Source of the DNA: Brachybacterium sp. UMB0905
Lineage (GTDB): Bacteria; Actinomycetota; Actinomycetes; Actinomycetales; Dermabacteraceae
Length of the DNA stretch: 41,468 nucleotides
Direction of reading: 5' to 3'
NCBI RefSeq assembly: GCF_002871795.1
Contig: NZ_PNHL01000017.1
Span: 1-41,468 of the forward strand
Part shown: positions 24,254 to 31,295 of the stretch, in pieces
Layout: every line of letters begins with the position of its first letter
Numbering within the stretch: position 1 is the first letter of the stretch
The notes under the pieces: model-generated
Database searches by the model: none
What the model saw: only the letters and a program-made list of their open reading frames with translations
What the model was told of the DNA's origin: nothing
Made by a program: the position numbers and the translations under genes

Positions 24254-24271
24254 CCAATATTCAACTATTGG
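24254..24271 (-). promoter_or_regulatory. Palindrome CCAATA-n6-TATTGG upstream of the VOC gene
   Basis: CCAATATTCAACTATTGG is a perfect 6-bp-arm inverted repeat in an A/T-rich patch within GC-rich DNA, 42 bp before the ATG at 24211. On the minus strand it includes TTGAAT, which could be a -35. Likely operator, possibly for a MarR/TetR-type regulator. Confidence 0.45.
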
Positions 24272-24522
24272 TGGCGGGGTTCTCCCGGGCTGGTGTCGGG
24301 GCTGGGCGGCCCGGCGCAGCCCCCTTGGCAGGACGCAGGGCGGTGAGCCGATGGCCCACCGCCCTGTCACCGGGTCCGCTCTCCCCTGCCGACCCGGGGT
24401 CCTCATCGTCTCGACAGGACCCGAAGGGGTGGTCCCGGAGTCGATGGTGCCTTAACAGTAGGCCGCCACAGCCCCGTCGGACCGGGACCTGGGTCCCGCC
24501 ACAGAACCCGCACACCCGCAGG
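24272..24522 (-). other. Gene-free stretch with three hairpins
   Basis: No gene seen. Perfect stems: AGGGCGGTG at 24337-24345 with its inverse at 24357-24365; GGGTCCT at 24397-24403 with inverse at 24416-24422; CGGGACC at 24483-24489 with inverse at 24492-24498. The last lies 25 bp beyond the stop of the leftward lipoprotein gene and is its likely terminator. Confidence 0.45.
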
Positions 24523-24933
24523 TCAGAGCCACTTTGAGACCTCAGGCGGAGGCTGCTCTCCGGCCTGCTGGCGCCATGCCCCCTGCGCGTCCTGCGCGAT
24601 GCGCACCGGCTCGCCCTCGGCGGGCAGCACCCAGAGCCGATCCGCCTGCGTCTCCCACAGCAGAGCAGGCGGCGCGGCGGGGTCGTAGCTGAAGTCATCG
24701 GCCCAGAAATCCTCGCCGTCGGCGTCGCGCAGCACCACCCCGAGCTCATCCCCCGCGGCGTCCAGCACCGCCGAGACCTCTCCGGACGGCGCGGGCACCT
24801 CTACGCCGATCTCCGCGACCGGGCTCGGCTCGGGCTCCTCGGGCTGCGGATCGCGGTCCGTGCAGGCGGGCAGCACCACGGCGGGTGAGAGCAGCAGCGA
24901 AGCGCGCAGAAGGTGCCGACGGGTGAGTGTCAT
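24523..24933 (-). CDS. Small lipoprotein with twin-arginine type signal
   Basis: 136 residues. The N-terminus TRRHLLRASLLLSPAVVLPAC combines a twin-arginine pattern (RRHLL) and a lipobox with Cys at residue 24, so the mature protein is lipid-anchored outside the membrane. A Pro/Glu-rich linker follows, then a domain of alternating strands with many Asp and Trp (FWADDFSYD, LLWETQADRLWVLPAEG), which may be a half beta-propeller-like fold. I do not recognise a family. Its ATG overlaps the stop of the upstream M20 peptidase gene by 4 nt, so the two are translated together. Confidence 0.72.
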   Translation of the reverse strand: MTLTRRHLLRASLLLSPAVVLPACTDRDPQPEEPEPSPVAEIGVEVPAPSGEVSAVLDAAGDELGVVLRDADGEDFWADDFSYDPAAPPALLWETQADRLWVLPAEGEPVRIAQDAQGAWRQQAGEQPPPEVSKWL

Positions 24934-26261
24934 TCGCGCTCCCGGCTCTCCTCAGTCATCGCCCGCGCCCCAGCCATCGCCCGCGCCCGGTCGATGACCC
25001 GCCGGCGCACCTCCCCGTCGGCCGCGATCTCCGCGATGATCTGCGCCATCGCGACCGCGCAGTCGTCCATGAGCCGGTAGCCCTCGCCGCTCGCGGCGTG
25101 CTCGGCGAATTCGCGAGTGTGCAGGGCGCCGCCCGCCCCGGTGATGCCGACAAAGGGGTGCAGGCCCGGCAGGCGCTGGGAGACATTGCCCATGTCGGTG
25201 GAAGCGGCTGAGACGCCGAGCGAACCGTCGAGTGGGCGGCCCCGGCGCTGCATCGCCCGGTTCCACGCGGCCCCGAGGTCGGGGTCCTGGCGCAGCGGCT
25301 CATAGACCGGCTCGGTCTCCACGATCTCCACCGTGGTACCGGTCGCGAGCGCCGCTCCCTCGAAGCAGGCCAGGAGGCGATCGCGCAGCACCGCGAACTG
25401 CTCGCGGGTCAGCGCCCGGCATTCGAAGTCCACGACCGCCTGCTCCGGGACGATGTTGGTGACGCCGTCGGCCTGCGGCACGAGCGCTACGCGCTGCCCG
25501 TCGAGCATCCGCTGGCGCAGCAGACCGGCGGCGACCTGCGCGAGGACTGCGGCATCGTTGGCGTTGATTCCGTCGGCCGGGTTTGCGGCGGCATGGGCGC
25601 CGCGGCCGGTGAAGGTGGCGCGCCAGCGGCCCACCGCCTGGCTGGTGGAGCCCAGCACGTCATAGGTGTCGGTGGCCGGAGTGGGGTGGCTCATGAGCGC
25701 CAGGTGCGCTCCGTCGAACACGCCGCGCTCGATGAGCAGTTGCTTGCCGCCGCCGTGCTCCTCCGCGGGGCTGCCGATGACCCGCAGCGTGAGATCCAGG
25801 TCCTCCAGCAGAGCCGGGTCGGCGAGCGCAAGGGCTGCGCCGACGGAGGCTCCGGCGATGAGATTGTGCCCGCAGCCATGGCCGATGCCGGGCAGCGCGT
25901 CGTACTCCACGCACAGCACCGCCACCAGCGAGCCGGTGCCGAGCGTCGCGGTGAAGGCGGTGGGCAACTCCCCGACGCCACGCTCGAGCGTGAACCCGGC
26001 CTGCTCGAGGAGCGCGGCGCAGCGTTCGGCGCTGCGATGTTCCGCGAAAGCGATCTCCGGATCCGCGTGCAAGGCGCGGGAAAGGGCGTGGACCTCGGCG
26101 CGACGTGCTGCATAGGCGGCCGCGAGGGCCTCGGGGGCTCCCGGCGCAGCGTGCTCGGTCGATGCGGCCTGCGCGGTCGGCGCCGTGTGCTTGGTCGGCG
26201 CCGCCGGCGCGTCATCGCGCGGTGGCTCGGGGCGGGCAGCATCGGGCTGGTCGGTGCTCAT
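24930..26261 (-). CDS. M20-family amidohydrolase (aminobenzoyl-glutamate/aminoacylase type)
   Basis: 443 residues from the ATG at 26261; an upstream in-frame ATG at 26318 gives a basic, poorly supported extension. After a 60-residue Ala/Pro-rich start the peptidase domain begins ARRAEVHALSRALHADPEIAF. Metal sites are visible: GIGHGCGHN (Cys and His ligands, about 150-160) and SPAEEHGGGK with the catalytic Glu pair. A lid domain follows with GAHAAANPADGINAND. Members hydrolyse N-acyl amino acids, p-aminobenzoyl-glutamate or small amidated dipeptides in the cytoplasm. The coupled lipoprotein downstream is an odd partner. Confidence 0.85.
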   Translation of the reverse strand: MSTDQPDAARPEPPRDDAPAAPTKHTAPTAQAASTEHAAPGAPEALAAAYAARRAEVHALSRALHADPEIAFAEHRSAERCAALLEQAGFTLERGVGELPTAFTATLGTGSLVAVLCVEYDALPGIGHGCGHNLIAGASVGAALALADPALLEDLDLTLRVIGSPAEEHGGGKQLLIERGVFDGAHLALMSHPTPATDTYDVLGSTSQAVGRWRATFTGRGAHAAANPADGINANDAAVLAQVAAGLLRQRMLDGQRVALVPQADGVTNIVPEQAVVDFECRALTREQFAVLRDRLLACFEGAALATGTTVEIVETEPVYEPLRQDPDLGAAWNRAMQRRGRPLDGSLGVSAASTDMGNVSQRLPGLHPFVGITGAGGALHTREFAEHAASGEGYRLMDDCAVAMAQIIAEIAADGEVRRRVIDRARAMAGARAMTEESRERE

Positions 26262-26339
26262 GCCCGGATGATCCCACGGGCCCGGCATCGCGCGCGGCCG
26301 ATGGCGCCCGCGCCGCACGCTGCCCTGCGCGCCAGGACC

Positions 26340-27035
26340 TCAGTCCACTCCGCGCAGCAGCGGCGGCATGAGCGAGGTTCCGCCGCCGGCGCGGTACAGC
26401 CGGGCGGGGCGCCCACCCGTCGGCTCCGCATGGTGCCCCGCATCCTCCACGAACCCGGGGGTGCGCGTGGCCTTGCGGTGGAAGTTCCCGGCATCCAGGC
26501 GGCGGCCCCACACGCTTTCGTACACGCCGCGCAGCTGGGAGATCGTGAACTCCTCGGGCAGGAACGTCACCGCGAGAGTGGTGTATTCGAGCTTGGAGCA
26601 GGCACGGTCCACGGACACCTCGAGCACGTGCGCGTGGTCGAAGGCCAGCGGCACCTCGGCGAGGTCCTCGAGCGGCCACCAGCGGGCATCGGCCACATCG
26701 GCGCCGCGCTCCGGATCGGGCAGATCCGCGCCGAGCGCCATGAACGCCACCGCGACCACGTGCCCGCGGGGATCGCGGCCCGGGGTGCCGAAGGTGCGCA
26801 CCTGCTCAAGGTGCACCGCCCCGGTGCCCAGCGACGCCTCATCGGACAGCACCCGATGGGCGGCGTGGTCGAGGCCCTCGTTCTCGGTGACGAAGCCGCC
26901 CGGCAGCGCCCAGGCGCCCTTGAACGGCTCATCATCCCGCTGGATGAGCAGCACGGACAGGCGGCCCTTGCGCAGGGTGAGCACGACGAGGTCCACAGCG
27001 ACCCAGATCGCGGGCACCGGCGCCGGAGTGTTCAT
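26340..27035 (-). CDS. Nudix-domain transcriptional regulator of the NrtR type
   Basis: 231 residues. The N-terminal Nudix fold (about 10-140) has LIQRDDEPFKGAWALPGGFV, but the catalytic box is eroded: where REuxEE is expected it reads HRVLSDEA, as in NrtR regulators that sense ADP-ribose or related NAD metabolites without full hydrolase activity. The C-terminal winged helix (about 160-225) has EFTISQLRGVYESVWGRRLD and NFHRKATRTPGFVED, typical of NrtR. NrtR represses NAD biosynthesis genes, but none is nearby. The start at 27035 is fixed by TAAGGT six bases upstream; an IS end lies one base beyond that box. Confidence 0.8.
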   Translation of the reverse strand: MNTPAPVPAIWVAVDLVVLTLRKGRLSVLLIQRDDEPFKGAWALPGGFVTENEGLDHAAHRVLSDEASLGTGAVHLEQVRTFGTPGRDPRGHVVAVAFMALGADLPDPERGADVADARWWPLEDLAEVPLAFDHAHVLEVSVDRACSKLEYTTLAVTFLPEEFTISQLRGVYESVWGRRLDAGNFHRKATRTPGFVEDAGHHAEPTGGRPARLYRAGGGTSLMPPLLRGVD

Positions 27036-27041
27036 GGCGTC

Positions 27042-27047
27042 ACCTTA
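27042..27047 (-). promoter_or_regulatory. -10 box TAAGGT of the Nudix regulator, abutting an IS end
   Basis: TAAGGT on the minus strand, six bases before the ATG. The inverted repeat of the IS1380 remnant starts at 27049, so any -35 now lies inside the element. Confidence 0.5.
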
Positions 27048-27048
27048 G

Positions 27049-27943
27049 TCTCGATGTTTCATCGGGTTCGTGAGCTGGGTTGGGTGGCGTCGGTGCCGGT
27101 GTTCACGCCGTGATTCTGGCATCTGGGCGTGATGTTGTGTCGCAGTGTCCGTTGCGGGCGGCCGGGTTCCAGCCCCGGGGGTGAGGGTGCTGCTGCTCGT
27201 AGGGACGGTTCGGTCCCGCGTTGCCCGCACGCAGCTGGATCGCCAGCGGCTCACCGGTCCCGTCGCTGCCGTCGTCGAGGAACGCGCACAGCGGGTGGTA
27301 GCCGAAACCAGGTGTGAACGTCGGGGCGGCCAGTTCCTTCTGGCTGTGGACGTTGATCAACGTGGCATCCAGATCCATGACCAGCGGAGTCTTCGCACTG
27401 GCCCCCGCGGCTGGGGAATGCTCCCCAGCCAGAGCCCAGGCCCTCTACCGCGCGACCTGGCGAGCCTTCGAAACCGCAGCCATCACCGCCGGGGCGTCAT
27501 CGGCCAAGGTCCTGAGCATGCGGGAGATCGTCGGGGTTGAGGCCACCGGACCGAACAGCCCCGGTTCACTGCGCAGCAGATCAGTATCCCGGGCAGAGTC
27601 CCCACCGATCGCGCACGTCAGCGCCAGGTCCAGCATCACCTTCGCCGCGTGATGCTCCGCCAGCGGCTTCGTCCACGGCATCAACGCCTCTCGCAGCGAC
27701 GCGGCCAGGCCCGTAGCGCGGAGGGTGTCGGTCAGCAGCACCGCACCGGCATGCGAGACCGCTCGAACCTCAGCGATGTCCACACGCGGCCGGGGGTAGA
27801 AGAACAAGGCAGGGTGGGACACCTGAAAGGTGCTCCTTCCAACGGATCGAAACGGCTTGTGACACCCCGCATCATCCCAGGCCAGGAGCACCTTTCGTTA
27901 CACCACCCACCAGACCCAACCACACCCACATGAAATCTCGAGG
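27049..27943 (-). mobile_element. Internally deleted IS1380-type element with both ends
   Basis: Left end TCTCGATGTTTCATC (27049-27063) and right end, read inward on the other strand, CCTCGAGATTTCATG (27943-27929) form imperfect inverted repeats. Flanking bases are TTAG and TTAA, which would fit a 4-bp target duplication with one change. At 895 bp it is much shorter than a full IS1380 (about 1.6 kb). A pair of 11-bp inverted sequences, AAAGGTGCTCC (about 27829-27839) and GGAGCACCTTT (about 27884-27894), flanks the transposase start; the copy at the left edge of the window has one of them. Confidence 0.7.
27103..27891 (-). pseudogene. Broken IS1380-family transposase
   Basis: One frame runs through 27891-27103, interrupted by an in-frame amber codon at 27445-27447. 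The first part has EVRAVSHAGAVLLTDTLRAT and LDLALTCAIGGDSARDTDLL. After the stop the same frame continues AWALAGEHSPAAGAS, MDLDATLINVHSQKELAAPT with the first catalytic Asp, and PLAIQLRAGNAGPN. There the match ends, and about 34 unrelated residues follow. The C-terminal half with the remaining catalytic residues is missing. The element cannot move itself. A start near 27815 (FQVSHPALFFYPRP) is as likely as 27891. Confidence 0.82.
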
Positions 27944-27960
27944 TTAAACTGCGGCCCGAG

Positions 27961-28029
27961 GTAGAGATTCCTCTTTTCTGGCCCAGAAGACTCTACGAGG
28001 TTGACAGGAATATGGGGCGAGTATACGAT
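27961..28029 (+). promoter_or_regulatory. Promoter and upstream hairpin of the cysteine-module operon
   Basis: TTGACA (28001-28006), 17-bp spacer, TACGAT (28024-28029): close to the consensus for the housekeeping sigma factor. Just upstream, GTAGAG (27961-27966) and CTCTAC (27991-27996) enclose TTCTG-GCC-CAGAA, a nested inverted repeat that could be an activator or repressor site. It begins 18 bp from the IS1380 end. RNA would start near 28036, leaving a 65-nt leader. Confidence 0.7.
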
Positions 28030-28099
28030 GTGGGCTGCGTCGCAGAAACGTCTCGAGGATCCAATGATGGATCTTCACGGTATGGAAGGATGCATCACG

Positions 28100-28804
28100 A
28101 TGAACAATGGGGTTACATACAGCAGACGTCTCGCAGCTTTCCGGTCGAGCGAGGGTGTATTGATTCGCTTGCTGGCCGTCACCCTCGCGGCCGTAATGGC
28201 TGCAACAGTGCTCGGCGTAGCTCCGGGAGCATATGCGCGCACCCCTGCCGATAGGTCAGTCAACCCGGCAGTAGGCGCCGAACAGGTAGGGATTAGCGAA
28301 TCCCGCGAACTCGCCCAAATCGCAGACCTGCCCTCCTCGACGAAAGATGGACACCAAGTCGCTCTCGACGAGGCGCAGGCGTGGAGGCTTGCCGATGGCA
28401 GTTGGTTCGTGAGCGCCCCCGCGAGCGGGGACGATGTCTACATGGGTACGGTCAGCGCCACCCTTACTCCTGAGAAGAAGGTGGTTCAGTCTGGTGAAGC
28501 TATCTTTACGGGAAACATAGAGAGCGGATATGCCACGATTTGGGTGGACGGCAATAAAGTTGTCGATGGCGAGTTCTCTAGCCCGGCCGAGGATGACCCG
28601 ATCATGACCCCGATGTTCAGTTGGGGAAAACTTAATGACTGTCTCGCCAGCGCCGGGATTCCGGCGTGGGTAATTGCGGCTCTGTCAACTGCATGTGGCG
28701 TCGCTTGTGGCGCGACCGCGGGAGGAGGATGTGTCGCATGCATGGTTGGCCTCGGACTCGTTGGCGGCGCAACTATCGGCTACTGCATGGAGGAGGCGCA
28801 GTGA
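28100..28804 (+). CDS. Secreted precursor with C-terminal six-cysteine module (copy A)
   Basis: 234 residues. GGAAGGA nine bases before the ATG at 28100 decides the start. It opens with a Sec signal peptide (to about residue 45, ending GAYA), with an N-region RRLAAFRSSEG. A middle domain (about 60-175) is beta-rich, with DGSWFVSAPASGDDVYMGTV and YATIWVDGNKVVDGEF. The last 55 residues are a hydrophobic Gly/Ala module with cysteines spaced C-x17-C-x3-C-x7-C-x2-C-x14-C. The next gene has the same layout and cysteine spacing. Architecture recalls halocin C8 precursors, in which the N-part is immunity and the C-part the peptide. Function as a bacteriocin is inference. Confidence 0.7.
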   Translation: MNNGVTYSRRLAAFRSSEGVLIRLLAVTLAAVMAATVLGVAPGAYARTPADRSVNPAVGAEQVGISESRELAQIADLPSSTKDGHQVALDEAQAWRLADGSWFVSAPASGDDVYMGTVSATLTPEKKVVQSGEAIFTGNIESGYATIWVDGNKVVDGEFSSPAEDDPIMTPMFSWGKLNDCLASAGIPAWVIAALSTACGVACGATAGGGCVACMVGLGLVGGATIGYCMEEAQ

Positions 28805-29454
28805 TGTTAACGCAAGGGAAGAATCTGTTTGTCGCATTGCTTGCTTTGATCATGATCTCGGTGAGTAGCACTCCAGCGTCCGCGCAAGAGTCGCAGAATC
28901 ACCCGAGTGTCCTGAAGCCGGTCACAAGTTCCGAAGAGACGCGAGCCCTCGATGTAGCAGCAGTCGAGCTTGCCAGCCTCTCAGGAGAAACCCATCTGGG
29001 AGACCAGCCACCCGTCGTCACTCAAACCGAGGATGGGATGTATTATGTGGTGAGTGCTGGAATTGTAGGGGAAGAGGCCGACAAGGGCTCCTACATTGCC
29101 GTCATGCTCGATAAAGATGACCTAGATATCGCCCAAGTGATTCAGGTTAATATCGACATCCTCGATGGACAATCGGCCGACGTTAGGATGTGGATCGATG
29201 GCACCCTATCTGAGGAGCAGCACTTCACCCTCGATAGCGAAGCATCGGACAATTCCGTGACCACACAAGCGTCCAGGCAGGATATTATCGATTGCCTCGC
29301 CGCTGCGGGAGTGGGTATTGTTGCTGCTGCCGCAATCGTAGGTACCTGCGGAGCGATCTGTGCAGTCACGGTGGGTGCAGGTTGTATAGCGTGCGCGGCT
29401 GGCATCAGCGCTCTTGGCGGCGCGTACGTCGGCAAGTGTTTCAATATGGATTGA
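28804..29454 (+). CDS. Secreted precursor with C-terminal six-cysteine module (copy B)
   Basis: 216 residues. The ATG at 28804 shares its A with the TGA of the previous gene, and GGAGGAGG precedes it, so translation is coupled. Signal peptide LFVALLALIMISVSSTPASA is followed by a beta-rich middle domain with GMYYVVSAGIVGEEADKGSY and VRMWIDGTLSEEQ, matching copy A in layout. The last 55 residues carry the six-cysteine module; from DCL to the last Cys it aligns with copy A over 50 positions without a gap, about 23 identical, all six Cys conserved. It ends KCFNMD. Base composition is poorer in GC than the neighbours. Likely partner peptide of copy A. Confidence 0.7.
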   Translation: MLTQGKNLFVALLALIMISVSSTPASAQESQNHPSVLKPVTSSEETRALDVAAVELASLSGETHLGDQPPVVTQTEDGMYYVVSAGIVGEEADKGSYIAVMLDKDDLDIAQVIQVNIDILDGQSADVRMWIDGTLSEEQHFTLDSEASDNSVTTQASRQDIIDCLAAAGVGIVAAAAIVGTCGAICAVTVGAGCIACAAGISALGGAYVGKCFNMD

Positions 29455-29493
29455 TGGGCGGTTGGAAAATGTTGGACGAGCGAGAGGCTATCA

Positions 29494-29757
29494 ATGTCTG
29501 AACTGAACCGCAAGATTCTCGTTCGGGTGCCGTTCTTCATCCTCGCACTCATATTCATCCCCACGCTGCCGTACTTAAATCACTTCGATGCACTCCAAGC
29601 AGTCGGGTGGATTCTTGCCGGCGCTCTAGCCCTACTTGCCATCGGCATGGGAGCCGGGGCCACGATCGAACGGCGAGCTCTGAGCACGCCTGACCTCATG
29701 GCTACGAACGGCAAAGATTCCCGTCGAACAAGGGGTACGCCACCCAATCTGGCGTGA
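29494..29757 (+). CDS. Small two-helix membrane protein, third gene of the cysteine-module operon
   Basis: 87 residues; AGAGG seven bases before the ATG. Two hydrophobic helices (VPFFILALIFIPTLPYL, about 11-27, and VGWILAGALALLAIGMGAGA, about 37-56) are followed by a 30-residue basic, polar tail. Such small membrane proteins close many bacteriocin operons as immunity or export accessories. No family is recognised, so the role is inferred from position only. It lies 39 bp behind copy B, with a hairpin 26 bp after its stop. Confidence 0.65.
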   Translation: MSELNRKILVRVPFFILALIFIPTLPYLNHFDALQAVGWILAGALALLAIGMGAGATIERRALSTPDLMATNGKDSRRTRGTPPNLA

Positions 29758-29782
29758 CTCTCTAACCCGTGACGCCGTTGCT

Positions 29783-29814
29783 CCCCGGGGCGCTAGATTA
29801 GTTGCCCCCGGGGG
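29783..29814 (+). terminator. Hairpin after the cysteine-module operon
   Basis: CCCCGGGGC (29783-29791) pairs with GCCCCCGGGGG (29804-29814), one bulge, around a 12-nt A/T-rich loop. It may also be part of the adjoining IS end. Confidence 0.5.
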
Positions 29815-29828
29815 CCCTATGCTCTGAG

Positions 29829-29948
29829 TCAAGCCGCGAGGGCGGTTGGCTCGGGGGTCGGGGCTGGTGTGGATGGTTGGTAGTAGGTGCCGTCGCGGAG
29901 CATGGCGTAGAGGATGAGGACCTGCTGCGGCAGGTGGGGGCGGTAGCG
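29829..29948 (-). pseudogene. C-terminal tail of a transposase (possibly IS110 family)
   Basis: On the minus strand the last 39 codons of a gene can be read: QQVLILYAMLRDGTYYQP, a Pro/Thr-rich end, then TGA at 29829-29831. The phrase LYAMLRDGTYY resembles the closing segment of IS110-type transposases (A-M-L-R-D-G-x-x-Y). Nothing upstream continues the match; beyond 29948 the sequence turns into the glpX terminator. It marks the right border of the low-GC island. Confidence 0.5.
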
Positions 29949-29974
29949 CGGCCCGACCGGCTGGCCGGGCCGCG
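29947..29974 (-). terminator. Hairpin terminator downstream of glpX
   Basis: CGCGGCCCG (29947-29955) and CGGGCCGCG (29966-29974) around a 10-nt loop, 53 bp beyond the glpX stop codon on the minus strand. Confidence 0.5.
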
Positions 29975-30027
29975 GGCGCGCCCCACCGCGGCGCCGAGCT
30001 GCGTACGGGGCGAGGGCCGCGGGCCGC

Positions 30028-31014
30028 TCAGCTATCGAGCCAGCGGGACCACTTCTCCGGCTGGTGCTCCGCCTCGACGGTGCGGACGGTGCCGGAGGTG
30101 GAGCGCATGACGATCGATTCGGTGATGATGCGGCGGCCCTCGTAGCGCACGCCGCGCAGCAGCTCGCCGTCGGTGATGCCGGTGGCGGCGAAGTAACAGT
30201 TGTCCGAGCGCACCAGATCGCCCGTGGTCAGCACCGCCTCGAGGTCCAGGCCCGCATCCAGGGCCTTCTGCTTCTCGGCCTCATCGGTGGGGGCCAGCCG
30301 CCCCTGGATCATGCCGCCGGTGGCCTTGATGGCGCAGGCTGCGACGATGCCCTCGGGGGTGCCGCCGGTGCCCAGCAGCATGTCCACACCGGTGCCGCGG
30401 GCAGCGGCGATCGCACCGGCCACATCGCCGTCCATGATGAATTTGACGCGCGCCCCGGCCTCGCGGATCTCGCGCACCAGCTGCTCATGGCGGGGGCGCT
30501 CAAGCACGCACACATTGACCTGGTGCACGGGCTTGTCCAGGGCCTTGGCGACCAGGTGGATGTTCTGCTTGACCGGCAGGCGCAGATCCACGAAGTCCGC
30601 CGCCTCCGGGCCCACCACCATCTTCTCCATGTAGAACACGGCCGAGGGGTCGAACATCGAGCCCTTCTCAGCGACCGCGAACACGGACAGCGCGTTGTTG
30701 TAGCCGAGGGCCGTCAGGCGGGTGCCGTCGATCGGGTCCACCGCGACATCCACGTCGGGCCCGGTGCCATCGCCCACCTTCTCGCCGTTGAACAGCATGG
30801 GCGCCTCATCCTTCTCGCCCTCGCCGATGACGACGGTGCCGTTCATCCGCACAGAATCCATGAAGGAGCGCATCGCGTCGACGGCGGCCCCGTCGGCCCG
30901 ATTCTTGTCTCCGGCGCCCACCCAGCGGCCGCCGGCGATGGCTGCGGCCTCGGTGACGCGCACCAGTTCCAGGGCGAGGTTGCGATCGGGCGCAATGGCG
31001 GTGGACTCGGACAT
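30028..31014 (-). CDS. glpX: Class II fructose-1,6-bisphosphatase
   Basis: 328 residues, family length. It hydrolyses fructose 1,6-bisphosphate to fructose 6-phosphate in gluconeogenesis and sugar-phosphate recycling; this is the usual FBPase of actinobacteria. Visible are the metal/substrate motifs [13 protein letters not shown] (about 60-73), [15 protein letters not shown] (about 90-104) and the [16 protein letters not shown] stretch (about 200). A GAGGGAGG ribosome binding site precedes the ATG at 31014. It is divergent from the ROK regulator, sharing a 280-bp region; this places gluconeogenesis beside the pentose module. Confidence 0.95.
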   Translation of the reverse strand: MSESTAIAPDRNLALELVRVTEAAAIAGGRWVGAGDKNRADGAAVDAMRSFMDSVRMNGTVVIGEGEKDEAPMLFNGEKVGDGTGPDVDVAVDPIDGTRLTALGYNNALSVFAVAEKGSMFDPSAVFYMEKMVVGPEAADFVDLRLPVKQNIHLVAKALDKPVHQVNVCVLERPRHEQLVREIREAGARVKFIMDGDVAGAIAAARGTGVDMLLGTGGTPEGIVAACAIKATGGMIQGRLAPTDEAEKQKALDAGLDLEAVLTTGDLVRSDNCYFAATGITDGELLRGVRYEGRRIITESIVMRSTSGTVRTVEAEHQPEKWSRWLDS

Positions 31015-31228
31015 GGGGCCTCCCTCGGCTCATGGATTCGGCGTCGCAGCGGCGATCGCACCCGGCCCGACGGACCGGCGGATCGTCGGCTGACGTGCAC
31101 TGGTGACTGTATCCGACCTGTGCGCCGGGCAGAGAGACAACAGTCCGGCTGAGCGGACGCCGGCGGGCGCGGGGGCGTAGGTGGCAGGGCGGGCGCGGGC
31201 GGGCACGCCGATGCACAACCCCGGCTAC

Positions 31229-31246
31229 GTGACGTACATTACTCAC
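31229..31246 (+). promoter_or_regulatory. GTGA-n10-TCAC motif upstream of the ROK gene
   Basis: GTGACGTACATTACTCAC has inverted GTGA/TCAC ends and encloses TACATT, a possible -10, about 50-65 bp before the regulator start. It could be a site for ROK autoregulation or a CRP-like protein. Confidence 0.35.
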
Positions 31247-31295
31247 ACCATCGGACAAAAGCCGGGGCGTCGGAGATCGCAAGGGAGTGAGGACC

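Noticed and set aside
24272..24522. Structured RNA gene or tRNA
   Set aside because: Three separate hairpins are present, but there is no T-arm motif, no cloverleaf and no known RNA signature.
27929..28035. Promoter of the island operon supplied by the IS end
   Set aside because: The -35 box begins 58 bp outside the inverted repeat, so both promoter boxes belong to the island DNA.
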